Below, in pieces: positions 26,478 to 35,997 of a stretch of DNA of 64,000 nt; position 1 is the first letter of the stretch; each line of letters starts with the position of its first letter. The notes beneath the pieces are model-generated. The model was not told where the DNA came from. It saw nothing but the letters and a program-made list of their open reading frames with translations, and made no database searches. Made by a program: the position numbers and the translations under genes. This DNA is from JAAYCI01 sp964371725. Its GTDB lineage: Bacteria > Bacillota > Clostridia > Oscillospirales > Ruminococcaceae. The stretch lies in assembly GCA_964371725.1 (NCBI GenBank), contig CAYJNQ010000006.1:32956-96955 (forward strand). Direction: 5' to 3'.

Positions 26478-27662
26478 ATGAGGCAAGTGTTTTGGAAAAA
26501 AGAGAGGGCAGAAGCCTCAGCGTGGTTGCGTTTTGGCAGCGTGTTTTTGGCCGCTTTGCTCGTTTTTTCTTTGTATGTGCCGGTGCAAGCGGAAACGGTG
26601 GCGGAAAAGTATGAGCGCTTGAAACAGGAACTGGCCGGCATCGGCGAAGCCATCGAAGATGCCGAGGAGAGCGCCGAGGCCGCAGAGCAGGTGATGGTGC
26701 AACTGGAGCAAGAGCAAGACGTGGTGGCCGAGATGATTGCACTCAACCAGCAAGAGATTGCCGAAACGGAGCTGGCTCTGGCTCAAAAGGAAGCGGAAGT
26801 GGCAACGCAGCGCCAAATTATTTATGAAAACGACCAGCTTTTCCAGCAACGCCTTGTGGCCATTTATCAAATGAACAATTCAAGTGTGCTCTCAAGAGCG
26901 CTGGCAGTGGACAGTTTTTCCGAGCTTTTGCAGGTGGTGGATGCACTGCAGCGTATTTCGCAAAACGACACGGAATTGCTTCAGCTTCTTTCCGAGCAAA
27001 AGGCTGCCATGGAGACAGAGCAAGCCGAGATAGATTCTATGCTGCTCAACTTGGAAAATACCTATGCAGAGCTTGCGAACAATGCGCAGGTGCTGGCAAA
27101 CAACATTGCCGCGCAAGATGCTGCCATCAGCCATGCAGAGGCAGAGGCGGCCGCGCAGGAAGTGGCCTACGAGCAAAAAGAGGACGAAGTGGAAGCCGCG
27201 CGCATCGCCTATCAGGAAATGCTTGCGGCAACACAAAGCGTCTCGGGTTCTTCGGCGGGCGATGGTAGCCAGTATGTGGGCGGTGTGTTCATATGGCCGG
27301 TTCCCTCGTCTTATCGCATCACCTGCCATTTCGGTGCGCCGGACCCGAACGGGAACGGGCATCTCGGCATGGACATCGGCGCGGGCAGCGGCGAGCAAAT
27401 TCTGGCGGCCGGCAACGGCATTGTGGTGGTGTCTGCCAGCCACTCAAGCTATGGCAATTACATCATGATAGACCATGGCGACGGCGTGAAAACCCTGTAT
27501 GCACACAATTCGCAAAACTTGGTGGGTGTTGGCACGGCCGTCACCACGGGCCAGCCCATTGCCCTCATTGGTTCAACGGGCTTTTCCACGGGACCACATT
27601 TGCACTTTGAAGTGCACGCAAACGGCGGGCGTCAAAACCCCTTGAATTATTTGCAGGGCTAG
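26478..27662 (+). CDS. EnvC-like murein hydrolase (coiled coil plus M23)
   Basis: The 394-residue protein has a signal peptide ending near VPVQAE, two long Glu/Gln-rich coiled-coil segments (about 40-250), a short Ser/Gly linker and an M23 LytM domain. The zinc ligands are intact: His295 and Asp299 in HLGMD, and His374 with His376 in PHLHFEV. So, unlike EnvC of Escherichia coli, it should be an active endopeptidase. By analogy with PcsB and similar proteins it is probably recruited and activated by FtsEX. It starts 75 bases after ftsX. Confidence 0.92.
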   Translation: MRQVFWKKERAEASAWLRFGSVFLAALLVFSLYVPVQAETVAEKYERLKQELAGIGEAIEDAEESAEAAEQVMVQLEQEQDVVAEMIALNQQEIAETELALAQKEAEVATQRQIIYENDQLFQQRLVAIYQMNNSSVLSRALAVDSFSELLQVVDALQRISQNDTELLQLLSEQKAAMETEQAEIDSMLLNLENTYAELANNAQVLANNIAAQDAAISHAEAEAAAQEVAYEQKEDEVEAARIAYQEMLAATQSVSGSSAGDGSQYVGGVFIWPVPSSYRITCHFGAPDPNGNGHLGMDIGAGSGEQILAAGNGIVVVSASHSSYGNYIMIDHGDGVKTLYAHNSQNLVGVGTAVTTGQPIALIGSTGFSTGPHLHFEVHANGGRQNPLNYLQG

Positions 27663-27721
27663 TGCCGGCCTTTGCGGCTTGGCACAGCGGTTGCCACCCA
27701 AAGAATACAACGGAGGCGTGA

Positions 27722-29164
27722 ATGACCAAAAAAATCACGGTGGGCGTGGCGCTCACAATCACACTCATTGCTGTCACGGTTGCGTTTGCCATCACTTGGC
27801 TTGTGGCAACAGAGTATTTTAACCGGGCGGTGCAGTCCATAACACAAAAGCAGGCCACATACAGCAAACTCTTGGAAGCGGATACCTATGTGCGCAACAA
27901 CTATTACGGAACCATCGACGATGAAGTACTTGGCGATTTGATTGTGCAAGGTTATTTGCTGGGCACGGGAGACCCGTATGCCGTTTATTACACCGAAGAG
28001 CAGTACACGGCCTATCAGGCCTTTGAGAACGGTTCCTTGGTGGATGTGGGGATTGAAGTAAGCAAAAGTGCAGATGGCTTATATTACATTGAACGTGTAT
28101 ATGCAGAGTCTCCGGCGGAAAAAGCAGGTGTGCGCGCCGGAGGCTACATTTTGAGTATCGATGATGTGGATGTGAAAACCCTGACAAGTGCCGAGGCAGC
28201 AAAGCGACTGATGCGCGGTGAGGAGGGTTCCGAACTGGTACTGGAGTGTGTGTACGACCAAAATGAAAATGAAAGCTTTGAAATACAGAGGGTGAATTAT
28301 GCCGAGCCCACGGTCGAGTATCAAAAAGTGGGTGATTTTGGGTATATTCGCATTGACTCATTCGGGAAAAACACAAGCGTGGAGTTGAATGCGGCCGTGC
28401 TTCGGGCACAAAGCGATGAGGTGCAAGGCCTTGTTTTGGATGTGCGCGGCAACGAGGGGGGCGACTATCAGCAAATGTACAACGCTGCCGATTATTTGGC
28501 CCCGCGCGGCACGATTGCACAAAGTCTTGCAAAAAATGGAACCATTCGTGTTTTGGCAACCTCAAACGATGAAACACAGGTAAATTTGCCCATGACCGTG
28601 CTCGTGAATGGCGATACAGCAGCGGCGGCAGAACTGTTTGCCTTTGCTGTGCGCGACCTTTGCAATGCCGATGTGGTGGGGGAAACCAGTGCAGGGCAAG
28701 GCATGATGCAAAACGAGCCACAGCAGTTGACAGATGGTTCGGCCATTTCGGTGACCATTGCAGAATTGCTTACCGGGGACGAACAACCGTTTAACGAGTT
28801 GGGCATTGTGCCGGACATCGAAGTGCCGGTGGACGCAGCAAATCAAAATGTGAATTTGTTTATGCCAAACCTCACAGGTGACCCGCAGATTTTAAGGGCG
28901 TTGGAAGTGCTGCGAAACGCCACGGGTGACAATAACCTTTCCATTGTTTACGAGCCGCCTGTGGTAGAGGAAGAGGGCGCTGTGACACAAACGCAAGCCG
29001 AAACAAACAGCACGCAAGCCGCGCAAGAAACCGAGGCGGAAAGTGGCCGGGCAGACGGCGGGGAAATGGAAGAGGATGAAGGGGAGGATACGTCCACGGC
29101 TACGGAAAGTGAAGCAGAGGACGAAGAAACCGCCGACACAAATGATGAGGATGAAAACGAGTGA
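27722..29164 (+). CDS. S41 C-terminal-processing protease homologue lacking catalytic residues
   Basis: The 480-residue protein has an N-terminal membrane anchor (about 8-30), an S41 N-terminal region (GTGDPYAVYYTEEQY), a PDZ domain (about 100-185; SPAEKAGVRAGGYILSIDD) and the S41 core, then a 70-residue acidic, probably disordered tail. The core motif that normally reads SASASE is TAAAAE (299-304), and the GKG motif is GQG. The catalytic Ser is thus Ala301 and the Lys is Gln326, 25 residues apart as in active enzymes, while the third triad residue Gln330 remains. It should bind but not cleave peptides. It sits between the M23 hydrolase and a glycosyltransferase that overlaps its stop. Confidence 0.9.
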   Translation: MTKKITVGVALTITLIAVTVAFAITWLVATEYFNRAVQSITQKQATYSKLLEADTYVRNNYYGTIDDEVLGDLIVQGYLLGTGDPYAVYYTEEQYTAYQAFENGSLVDVGIEVSKSADGLYYIERVYAESPAEKAGVRAGGYILSIDDVDVKTLTSAEAAKRLMRGEEGSELVLECVYDQNENESFEIQRVNYAEPTVEYQKVGDFGYIRIDSFGKNTSVELNAAVLRAQSDEVQGLVLDVRGNEGGDYQQMYNAADYLAPRGTIAQSLAKNGTIRVLATSNDETQVNLPMTVLVNGDTAAAAELFAFAVRDLCNADVVGETSAGQGMMQNEPQQLTDGSAISVTIAELLTGDEQPFNELGIVPDIEVPVDAANQNVNLFMPNLTGDPQILRALEVLRNATGDNNLSIVYEPPVVEEEGAVTQTQAETNSTQAAQETEAESGRADGGEMEEDEGEDTSTATESEAEDEETADTNDEDENE

Positions 29165-29937
29165 GTACAAAACGCCTCAGCGCCTGTGTTGTACAATATG
29201 GTGGAGCCGATGAAACGGCAAAGTGCTTGCAAAGCCTTGAAAAAACAGAGGGAGACGCTTTGCAGGTATACCTGGTAGACAATGCTTCGCCCAATGATGG
29301 CTTGGAAGAACTTGCCGCGCTGGGTATTCCAAAGGGTGTACAGGTGCTTGCACAAAACGAAAACCGTGGTTTTGGCGCAGGACACAATGCGGTGCTTCCC
29401 CATTTGCAAAGCGAATATCACGCGGTGGTGAACCCCGACATTCTCTTGGATTCTGCGGCGATCAGTGAAATGGCAAACTGGATGGACGAGCACCCGGACG
29501 TGGTCATCACATCACCCCGTTTGCTGTTTCCAAACGGAGAGCCTCAATACACGGCCAAGCGTCGTCCGGCATTTTTGCCACTTCTGGCAAGGCAACTGGG
29601 TTGGTCTTTTTTGAAGCCGTATGAAGAACACTATTTGATGTTGGATGAAGATTTGACAAAACAACAAGACATCGAATTTTGCAGCGGCTCTTTTTTTGTG
29701 ATACGCACAAAGGTGTTTTTAGAGATGGGTGGGTTCGACGAGGGCTACTTCATGTATGTGGAGGATGCCGACATCACCCAGAAAGCCCTGCAAAGAGGGA
29801 GGGCTGTATATTTGCCCAAGGTGCGCGTTTTTCATGCCTGGCATCGTGCGGCACACAGAAATCGAAAGCAGTTTTTATGGCAGCTTAAAAGCATGGCTCG
29901 CTATTTTAGAAAATGGGGATTTCGTTTTCGTTCGTAG
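29161..29937 (+). CDS. Family 2 glycosyltransferase (rhamnosyltransferase-like)
   Basis: The 258-residue protein is a GT-A fold enzyme. Features are VYLVDNAS with ENRGFGAGHN, the metal site NPD in place of DxD at AVVNPDILL, and CSGSFFVIRTKVFLEMGGFDEGYFMYVEDAD. It has no membrane span. The GTG start overlaps the stop of the S41 homologue. rmlA, rmlD and rmlB follow at once, so a dTDP-L-rhamnose donor is a reasonable inference, with an unknown surface acceptor. Confidence 0.85.
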   Translation: MSTKRLSACVVQYGGADETAKCLQSLEKTEGDALQVYLVDNASPNDGLEELAALGIPKGVQVLAQNENRGFGAGHNAVLPHLQSEYHAVVNPDILLDSAAISEMANWMDEHPDVVITSPRLLFPNGEPQYTAKRRPAFLPLLARQLGWSFLKPYEEHYLMLDEDLTKQQDIEFCSGSFFVIRTKVFLEMGGFDEGYFMYVEDADITQKALQRGRAVYLPKVRVFHAWHRAAHRNRKQFLWQLKSMARYFRKWGFRFRS

Positions 29938-29973
29938 AAAATTTTGCATAGCAAATAGAAAGAGGGAGACGAT

Positions 29974-30867
29974 ATGAAAGGGATTGTATTGGCCGGTGGT
30001 GCGGGAACACGCCTGTATCCATCCACAATTGCTGTGTCCAAGCAAATGCTTACCATTTATGATAAGCCCATGATTTATTACCCGGTGTCCACATTGATGC
30101 TTGCGGGGATTCGGGATATTTTAATCATTTCCACACCCAACGATTTGCCGGGTTTCGAGCGTTTGTTTGGCACGGGTGAAAACTTGGGGGTGAATTTTTC
30201 CTACGCCGTGCAAACGGCGCCGCGTGGCCTTGCCGACGCGTTCCTTGTGGGCGAAGAGTTCATTGGGGACGATTCGGTTTGCCTTGTGCTGGGTGATAAT
30301 ATATTTTACGGATACGGTTTTACAGAGAGGCTGCAAAATGCGGCCACACGCAAAAGCGGCGCCACGGTATTCGGCTATCATGTGGCAAACCCGCGCGAGT
30401 TCGGCGTGGTGGAGTTCGACAAAGACGGCAATGTGCTTTCCATAGAAGAAAAACCGGAAAAGCCAAAAAGCAACTATGCGGTGCCGGGCCTTTATTTTTA
30501 CGACAACCGTGTGGTGGACATTGCGAAAAATGTGAAGCCTTCGGCACGTGGCGAAATTGAAATCACCTCGGTGAACAACCACTATTTGGATCTTGGCGAA
30601 TTGAAGGTGGAATTGTTTGGCCGTGGCATGGCATGGCTCGACACAGGCAACCACCGTGCCATGCAAGATGCCTCGAATTTTGTAGAGGCCGTGCAAACAC
30701 GCCAAGGGCTATATATTGCCTGTCTGGAGGAAATAGCCTATCGCCAAAAATTTATTTCCAAAGAAACCCTGTTGCAGTGTGCACAGCAGCTAGCCAAAAC
30801 AGAGTACGGGCAATATCTATCGCACATTGCTGAAACGGTATCACCCGAAGAAATGTCGGGGGTTTAG
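29974..30867 (+). CDS. rfbA: Glucose-1-phosphate thymidylyltransferase
   Basis: RmlA makes dTDP-glucose from dTTP and glucose-1-phosphate. The 297-residue protein starts MKGIVLAGGAGTRLYPST, the nucleotide-binding signature, and has YDKPMIYYPVSTLMLAGI, VLGDNIFYG and EEKPEKPKSNYAVPGLYFYD. The ribosome site is AGAGGGAGA. It is the first of three rhamnose-pathway genes and directly precedes rfbD. Confidence 0.97.
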   Translation: MKGIVLAGGAGTRLYPSTIAVSKQMLTIYDKPMIYYPVSTLMLAGIRDILIISTPNDLPGFERLFGTGENLGVNFSYAVQTAPRGLADAFLVGEEFIGDDSVCLVLGDNIFYGYGFTERLQNAATRKSGATVFGYHVANPREFGVVEFDKDGNVLSIEEKPEKPKSNYAVPGLYFYDNRVVDIAKNVKPSARGEIEITSVNNHYLDLGELKVELFGRGMAWLDTGNHRAMQDASNFVEAVQTRQGLYIACLEEIAYRQKFISKETLLQCAQQLAKTEYGQYLSHIAETVSPEEMSGV

Positions 30868-30868
30868 C

Positions 30869-31759
30869 ATGAAATTATTGATTACAGGTGCCAAGGGGCA
30901 ACTGGGAACAGAACTGCTTTTGCAGTTGAAGCGGGGGGGCAGCGCCCTTGGCGCGCTTGCAAAGCCGCTTGAAAAGGCGCAGGTAAACGGTGTCGATTTG
31001 GAAGAGGGAGATTTGTCTAAGCCGGAAATTGTGCAAGGGCTCCTTCAAAAGTATACGCCGGATGTCGTGATAAACTGTGCGGCATTCACCCAGGTGGATC
31101 GCTGCGAAACCGAGGCAGATGCCGCCTTTGCGGGCAATGCCATCGCGCCACGCAATTTGGCCATTGCGTGCGAAAAGCGAGGGGCAAAACTCGTGCATGT
31201 TTCCACCGATTATGTGTTCGATGGCAAGGGAGAAAAACCATTCAGCGAGGCAGATTTGCCTGCGCCACACACGGTTTATGGCACAACCAAACTGCTGGGC
31301 GAAGACTATGTGCGCAGCTTTTGCAGCCGCCACTTCGTGGTGAGAACGGCCTGGCTTTATGGGCGTGTGGGGGGCAATTTCATTAAAACGGTGCTAAAGA
31401 TTGTGCGCGAAAAAGGGGAAATCAAAGTGGTGAACGACCAACTTGGTAATCCCACCAATGCAGAAGATTTGGCGCACCATCTGTTGTGCCTCGCCGCAAG
31501 CGAGGAATACGGCCTTTATCACGCAACCGGCCAAGGTGTTTGTTCTTGGTATGATTTGGCCAAGGAAAGCGTGCGGCTTTCCGGCCTGGGCGGCACGGTG
31601 CACCCATGCACAACCGAGGAGTTCCCGCGCCCGGCAAAGCGCCCGGCCTACTCGGCGCTGGAGCACACAATGCTGCGCTATACAATAGGCGATAAGATGC
31701 GCCCATGGCAAGAGGCTCTGGCAGCATATATGGATGAATTGGATGTATCGGCTTTGTAA
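30869..31759 (+). CDS. rfbD: dTDP-4-dehydrorhamnose reductase
   Basis: RmlD performs the last step of dTDP-L-rhamnose synthesis. The ATG at 30869 comes one base after the rfbA stop with GGGGG upstream, giving 296 residues. Motifs are LLITGAKGQLG (NADPH), VSTDYVFDG, and the catalytic Tyr/Lys in YGTTKLLGE. The normal length is kept. Confidence 0.94.
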   Translation: MKLLITGAKGQLGTELLLQLKRGGSALGALAKPLEKAQVNGVDLEEGDLSKPEIVQGLLQKYTPDVVINCAAFTQVDRCETEADAAFAGNAIAPRNLAIACEKRGAKLVHVSTDYVFDGKGEKPFSEADLPAPHTVYGTTKLLGEDYVRSFCSRHFVVRTAWLYGRVGGNFIKTVLKIVREKGEIKVVNDQLGNPTNAEDLAHHLLCLAASEEYGLYHATGQGVCSWYDLAKESVRLSGLGGTVHPCTTEEFPRPAKRPAYSALEHTMLRYTIGDKMRPWQEALAAYMDELDVSAL

Positions 31760-31821
31760 AAGGTGTATCACGGGACGGAGATTTTCCGGTTTCAATCAAC
31801 AAAAAAAAGGTGGATGGGGTT

Positions 31822-32880
31822 ATGAAAAACATTCTGGTTACCGGCGGTGCCGGCTTTATTGGGTCAAATTTTGTTCTCTATATGTTGAAAAAATATGAAG
31901 ATATACTTTTGGTAAATTTAGATCAGCTGACTTATGCGGGGAACTTGGAGAATTTGCGCGCGGTGGAAAACGATAAGCGCCATGTTTTTGTGCAGGGCGA
32001 CATAGGGGATGAGGCCATGGTGAGCCGCCTTATGGAAACCTATGACATTGAGGGCATTGTCAATTTTGCCGCGGAAAGCCATGTGGACCGTTCAATTGAG
32101 GACCCGGACATCTTTGCCAAAACCAACGTCATGGGCACAGTCAACTTACTTGGCTGCGCCAGAAATGCCTGGGAAAAAGAGGATGGCAGCTACCGGGATG
32201 GGGTTCGCTTTTTGCAAGTGAGCACAGATGAGGTGTATGGATCCTTGGGAGACACAGGTTTTTTCACCGAAGAAACACCCATTTGCCCTCATTCACCTTA
32301 CTCTGCCAGCAAGGCATCGGCCGATTTGTTTGTGATGGCTTGGCACGACACCTACGGCCTGCCCGTAAACCTGACCCGATGCTCCAACAACTATGGGCCT
32401 TTTCAGTTCCCCGAAAAACTCATCCCACTGATGATTCACAATGCCTGCAACAAAAAGGCTCTGCCTGTTTACGGAGACGGCCTCAATGTGCGCGACTGGC
32501 TGTATGTGGAAGACCATTGCAAAGCCATCGATATGGTGCTGCGCTGCGATAAGGTGGGCGAGGTGTACAATGTAGGTGGACACAATGAACGCACCAACAT
32601 CGAAATTGTCCGTAAAGTAATTAACCTTGTCAAAGAAAAGGTCGATGCCACGGTAGGCGAAGACCTCATTCAATATGTAACAGATCGAAAAGGGCACGAC
32701 CGACGCTATGGCATCGACCCGGAGAAAATTCGCAGGGAGCTGGGCTGGAGCCCCGATACCTGCTTTGAAGACGGCATAGAGCTTACCATTCAATGGTATT
32801 TAGACAATGGCGAGTGGCTCGACAATGTCACGAGCGGCGCCTATCGAGCATACTACAATAAAATGTATAATAATAGATAA
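31822..32880 (+). CDS. rfbB: dTDP-glucose 4,6-dehydratase
   Basis: RmlB converts dTDP-glucose to the 4-keto-6-deoxy sugar. The 352-residue SDR has ILVTGGAGFIGSN, the catalytic STDEVYG (Thr/Asp/Glu) and YSASKA (Tyr/Lys), and NNYGPFQFPEKLIP. The ATG at 31822 is preferred over 31810 because GGATGGGG lies just ahead of it. The pathway's 3,5-epimerase, rfbC, is not found in this window. Confidence 0.95.
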   Translation: MKNILVTGGAGFIGSNFVLYMLKKYEDILLVNLDQLTYAGNLENLRAVENDKRHVFVQGDIGDEAMVSRLMETYDIEGIVNFAAESHVDRSIEDPDIFAKTNVMGTVNLLGCARNAWEKEDGSYRDGVRFLQVSTDEVYGSLGDTGFFTEETPICPHSPYSASKASADLFVMAWHDTYGLPVNLTRCSNNYGPFQFPEKLIPLMIHNACNKKALPVYGDGLNVRDWLYVEDHCKAIDMVLRCDKVGEVYNVGGHNERTNIEIVRKVINLVKEKVDATVGEDLIQYVTDRKGHDRRYGIDPEKIRRELGWSPDTCFEDGIELTIQWYLDNGEWLDNVTSGAYRAYYNKMYNNR

Positions 32881-32954
32881 ATATACAAATCGTTGAAAAC
32901 AAATTGTATATTTTACAAAAACAATACAAAAGGTTCTTTTTGAGAGGGCGAACG

Positions 32955-33746
32955 ATGCGCGTAGTGGTTAAAATCGGAACATCTACTATCACCCACGAGA
33001 GTGGGCAACTGAACATTCGGCGCATGGAGGTGTTGTGCAAAACGCTGGCAGATATTCAAAATGCCGGGCATGAAGTATTGGTGGTTTCCTCGGCGGCCAT
33101 TGCCATGGGCGTGGGAAAATTGCGGCTTAAAGAGCGTCCGGCAGATATCCCGGGTAGGCAGGCAGCCGCGGCAGTGGGGCAGTGCGAACTGATGCACATT
33201 TACGACCAGCGCTTCATCCACTATGGGCATGTTGTGGCACAAATTTTGCTCACAGCCGAGGACATCCACAGCCAAGAGCGGCGCAACAACCTGGAAGCCA
33301 CGCTATTCCGCTTGCTGGCACTGGGCGCCATTCCCATTTTAAACGAGAACGACAGTGTGGCAACCGCAGAGCTGGAGGGTGGTGTGATTGGGGACAACGA
33401 CACCCTAAGCGCCGAGGTGGCCATTTTGGCGAAGGCCGATTTGCTTGTAATGCTAACAGATATTGAAGGCTTGTACACGGGCGACCCACGCACAGACAAA
33501 GAGGCGCATTTGATTCCGCTTGTGCACACGGTAACGCAGGAGCTTATGGACAGTGCCGGCGGCGGGGGAACCCAGTTTTCCACCGGTGGTATGATAACCA
33601 AACTCAAAGCGGCCAAAATGCTGGAAAAAGAGGGGATAGACCTTGTAATCACAAATGGGAAAAACCCCGAATGCCTATACAACATCCTCGATAAAAAGCC
33701 ATGTGGCACATACTTTGACTTTGGAACAAGGGAGGCCCTACAGTGA
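32955..33746 (+). CDS. proB: Glutamate 5-kinase (no PUA domain)
   Basis: ProB phosphorylates glutamate, the first proline step. The start at 32955 (GAGAGGG upstream) gives 263 residues: the amino-acid-kinase domain only, without the C-terminal PUA domain of E. coli ProB. Motifs are VVKIGTSTITH, VSSAAIAMGVGK, NENDSVAT and GDNDTLSAEVA. proA overlaps it, the standard proBA pair. Confidence 0.95.
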   Translation: MRVVVKIGTSTITHESGQLNIRRMEVLCKTLADIQNAGHEVLVVSSAAIAMGVGKLRLKERPADIPGRQAAAAVGQCELMHIYDQRFIHYGHVVAQILLTAEDIHSQERRNNLEATLFRLLALGAIPILNENDSVATAELEGGVIGDNDTLSAEVAILAKADLLVMLTDIEGLYTGDPRTDKEAHLIPLVHTVTQELMDSAGGGGTQFSTGGMITKLKAAKMLEKEGIDLVITNGKNPECLYNILDKKPCGTYFDFGTREALQ

Positions 33747-34987
33747 AAGACATGCAAGCCATGCTCAGCGCTGCCGTAGAGGCGAAAAAAGCATTTGCGA
33801 AAGTGGAAGAGACCAAGGTGGAAGAGGCGCTTGAAAACATTGCAAGGGCGCTTTTGGGGGCCAAAGAAGAAATATTGAGTGCAAACCATGAGGACTTGGA
33901 AAATGCGCGTGGGAACATTCCCGACGTGATGCTGGACAGATTGCGCCTCACGGATAAGCGCATTGAGGAGATGGCGCTTGGTGTTCGTGACGTTTTGGCG
34001 CTCAAAAGCCCGGTGGGCGTTGTAGAGCAGTGTCACCGCACAGAAAATGGCTTAGAGATTGAGAAAGTGCGCGTTCCGATGGGTGTGGTGGCCATCATTT
34101 TTGAAAGCCGCCCCAATGTTACCACCGATGCAGCGGTTTTGTGTTTGCGCAGTGGCAATGTGTGTATCTTGCGTGGTGGCAGCGAAGCCATTCGCACCAA
34201 CACGGTGTTGAGCGAGCTCATGCGTGGGGCACTGAAAGAGGCGGGCGTTCCCCAAGATGCCGTGCAACTTGTGGGAAATACCTCACGCGAGAGTGCAAAA
34301 GCTTTGATGGAGGCACGCGGATATGTGGATTTGCTTATTCCCCGAGGCGGCAAGAGTTTGATTCAGGCCGTTGTGGAAGGCGCGCGTGGGGTGCCCGTGA
34401 TTGAAACGGGTTCCGGCATCTGCCATGTGTATGTGGACAAAGAAGCAGATGTGGACATGGCCGAGGAACTGTTGCTGAATGCAAAAGTGCAAAGGCCAAG
34501 TGTTTGCAATTCGGCCGAGGTTTGCCTTGTCCATAAAGAAATAGCTGCCGTTTTCCTGCCAAAAGCAGCAAAGCGCCTAAAAGAAGCCGGCGTGCAATTG
34601 CGCCTAGATGAAAGAGCCGCTGCACTGACGGAGGGCGAAAAGGCAGGCGAGCAGGACTTCGATACGGAATTCAACGACTATATTCTGGCCGTGGCCGTTG
34701 TGGAAGATTTGGATACGGCCATTGAACACATCAACACACATTCAACAGGGCACAGCGATTTGATTGTGACACAAAATGCACAAAGCGCCAAGCGGTTCAC
34801 ACGCCTTGTGGATAGTGCGGCTGTATATGTGAATGCCTCAACCCGCTTTACAGATGGCGGGCAATTCGGCCTTGGCTGTGAAATTGGCATTTCCACACAA
34901 AAGCTGGGCGCACGCGGCCCGATGGGCTTGTATGAGTTGACAAGCTATAAATATGTCATCCATGGCCAGGGGCAAATTCGCAAATAG
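33743..34987 (+). CDS. proA: Gamma-glutamyl phosphate reductase
   Basis: ProA reduces glutamyl-5-phosphate to the semialdehyde. The 414-residue aldehyde dehydrogenase-fold protein has its catalytic cysteine at Cys255 in RPSVCNSAE, with PRGGKSLIQ and HSTGHSD as further family marks. The GTG start overlaps the proB stop by 4 bases, so translation is coupled. Confidence 0.96.
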   Translation: MKDMQAMLSAAVEAKKAFAKVEETKVEEALENIARALLGAKEEILSANHEDLENARGNIPDVMLDRLRLTDKRIEEMALGVRDVLALKSPVGVVEQCHRTENGLEIEKVRVPMGVVAIIFESRPNVTTDAAVLCLRSGNVCILRGGSEAIRTNTVLSELMRGALKEAGVPQDAVQLVGNTSRESAKALMEARGYVDLLIPRGGKSLIQAVVEGARGVPVIETGSGICHVYVDKEADVDMAEELLLNAKVQRPSVCNSAEVCLVHKEIAAVFLPKAAKRLKEAGVQLRLDERAAALTEGEKAGEQDFDTEFNDYILAVAVVEDLDTAIEHINTHSTGHSDLIVTQNAQSAKRFTRLVDSAAVYVNASTRFTDGGQFGLGCEIGISTQKLGARGPMGLYELTSYKYVIHGQGQIRK

Positions 34988-35025
34988 AGCCAAATTGGAC
35001 AGCACGAAAGCCGGAGAGGAATAAG

Positions 35026-35967
35026 ATGGCAAACGAAAACAAACCGATAAAAAAGAATGAACACGACAGGGAACACCAAAGAAGAGGCAAAGAGGAAAAA
35101 GCACGCCGCACAAGAAGGCGCTTGCGCCAGGTGATGGGGTTTGCGCTCAGCGTCTTAATGGTGGTGGGTGCTATCAGCATTGTACAATGGACCGTGGAGA
35201 TTCTACAAAACACCGAGGTGGACACCGGCGAGGCAGACTATTATGAGCAACTGCTGATGCCAATGGTTTGGTTCGACCAATTGCCTTTTGAATCCTTAGC
35301 ACAGGCCGACCCCAATGCGATTAAGCAAGAAATCATCTGGGGTGTGTTGAATGAACTGGATGAAGAGATAGAGTACAATGACCTAGGCCAGCCGCTTGTG
35401 CCGGCGGTGGAGATGGATCAATATGCGGCGGAATTGTTTGGCGCAGAGTACAAACTGGAACATGAGTCTTTTGAGGACCCGGTGCTACAACTGCGTTATG
35501 AGTTTGACCCACAAACCAATATGTATGCGGCCACAGCCACCGGGCTCAATGCGCAGTATGTGGGAGACGTGAGGGAAATCGAGGAATTGGACGGAGGCAT
35601 TTTGCGTGTCACCATGGGTTATGTGAGCAATTTTGGCAGCAACAACGAGCTCATTGCAACCCCCGATTTTGACAACCCGACAAAGTATATGGACTATTTC
35701 TTCCGCAGAGACGGGAGCGAATACTATTTGTATGCCCTGCGGCCGAATACAAGCTATGCGCCCGCACAGGCGTCCTCTTCGCAAAGCAACACAGAAGACA
35801 CGGGAGAAAATCAAGGGGAAGTGGCAGTAGAGGATCTGCTGGCGCCGTCCTCGCTGGCCGCGGAGAGCGCCGGAGATTCGTCAGAGGCGGCAGGCGAGGA
35901 AGCCGAATTAGAGCCTGTAGCAAGCGAAAGTGTGCCCGTGAGCTCTTTGGAAGAGGACAACGGGTAG
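35026..35967 (+). CDS. Unknown single-pass membrane protein
   Basis: The 313-residue protein is not recognised. A strongly basic cytoplasmic N-terminus (about 1-35, several Arg/Lys runs) is followed by one membrane helix (about 37-58). An extracytoplasmic domain of about 190 residues, beta-rich towards its end, then gives way to a Ser/Glu-rich disordered tail from about 240. It starts 38 bases after proA with GGAGAGG upstream. The next gene is also membrane-anchored. No catalytic motif is visible. Confidence 0.75.
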   Translation: MANENKPIKKNEHDREHQRRGKEEKARRTRRRLRQVMGFALSVLMVVGAISIVQWTVEILQNTEVDTGEADYYEQLLMPMVWFDQLPFESLAQADPNAIKQEIIWGVLNELDEEIEYNDLGQPLVPAVEMDQYAAELFGAEYKLEHESFEDPVLQLRYEFDPQTNMYAATATGLNAQYVGDVREIEELDGGILRVTMGYVSNFGSNNELIATPDFDNPTKYMDYFFRRDGSEYYLYALRPNTSYAPAQASSSQSNTEDTGENQGEVAVEDLLAPSSLAAESAGDSSEAAGEEAELEPVASESVPVSSLEEDNG

Positions 35968-35997
35968 AGTCCCCGCCGGAAAGAAGAAGGAGAACAG

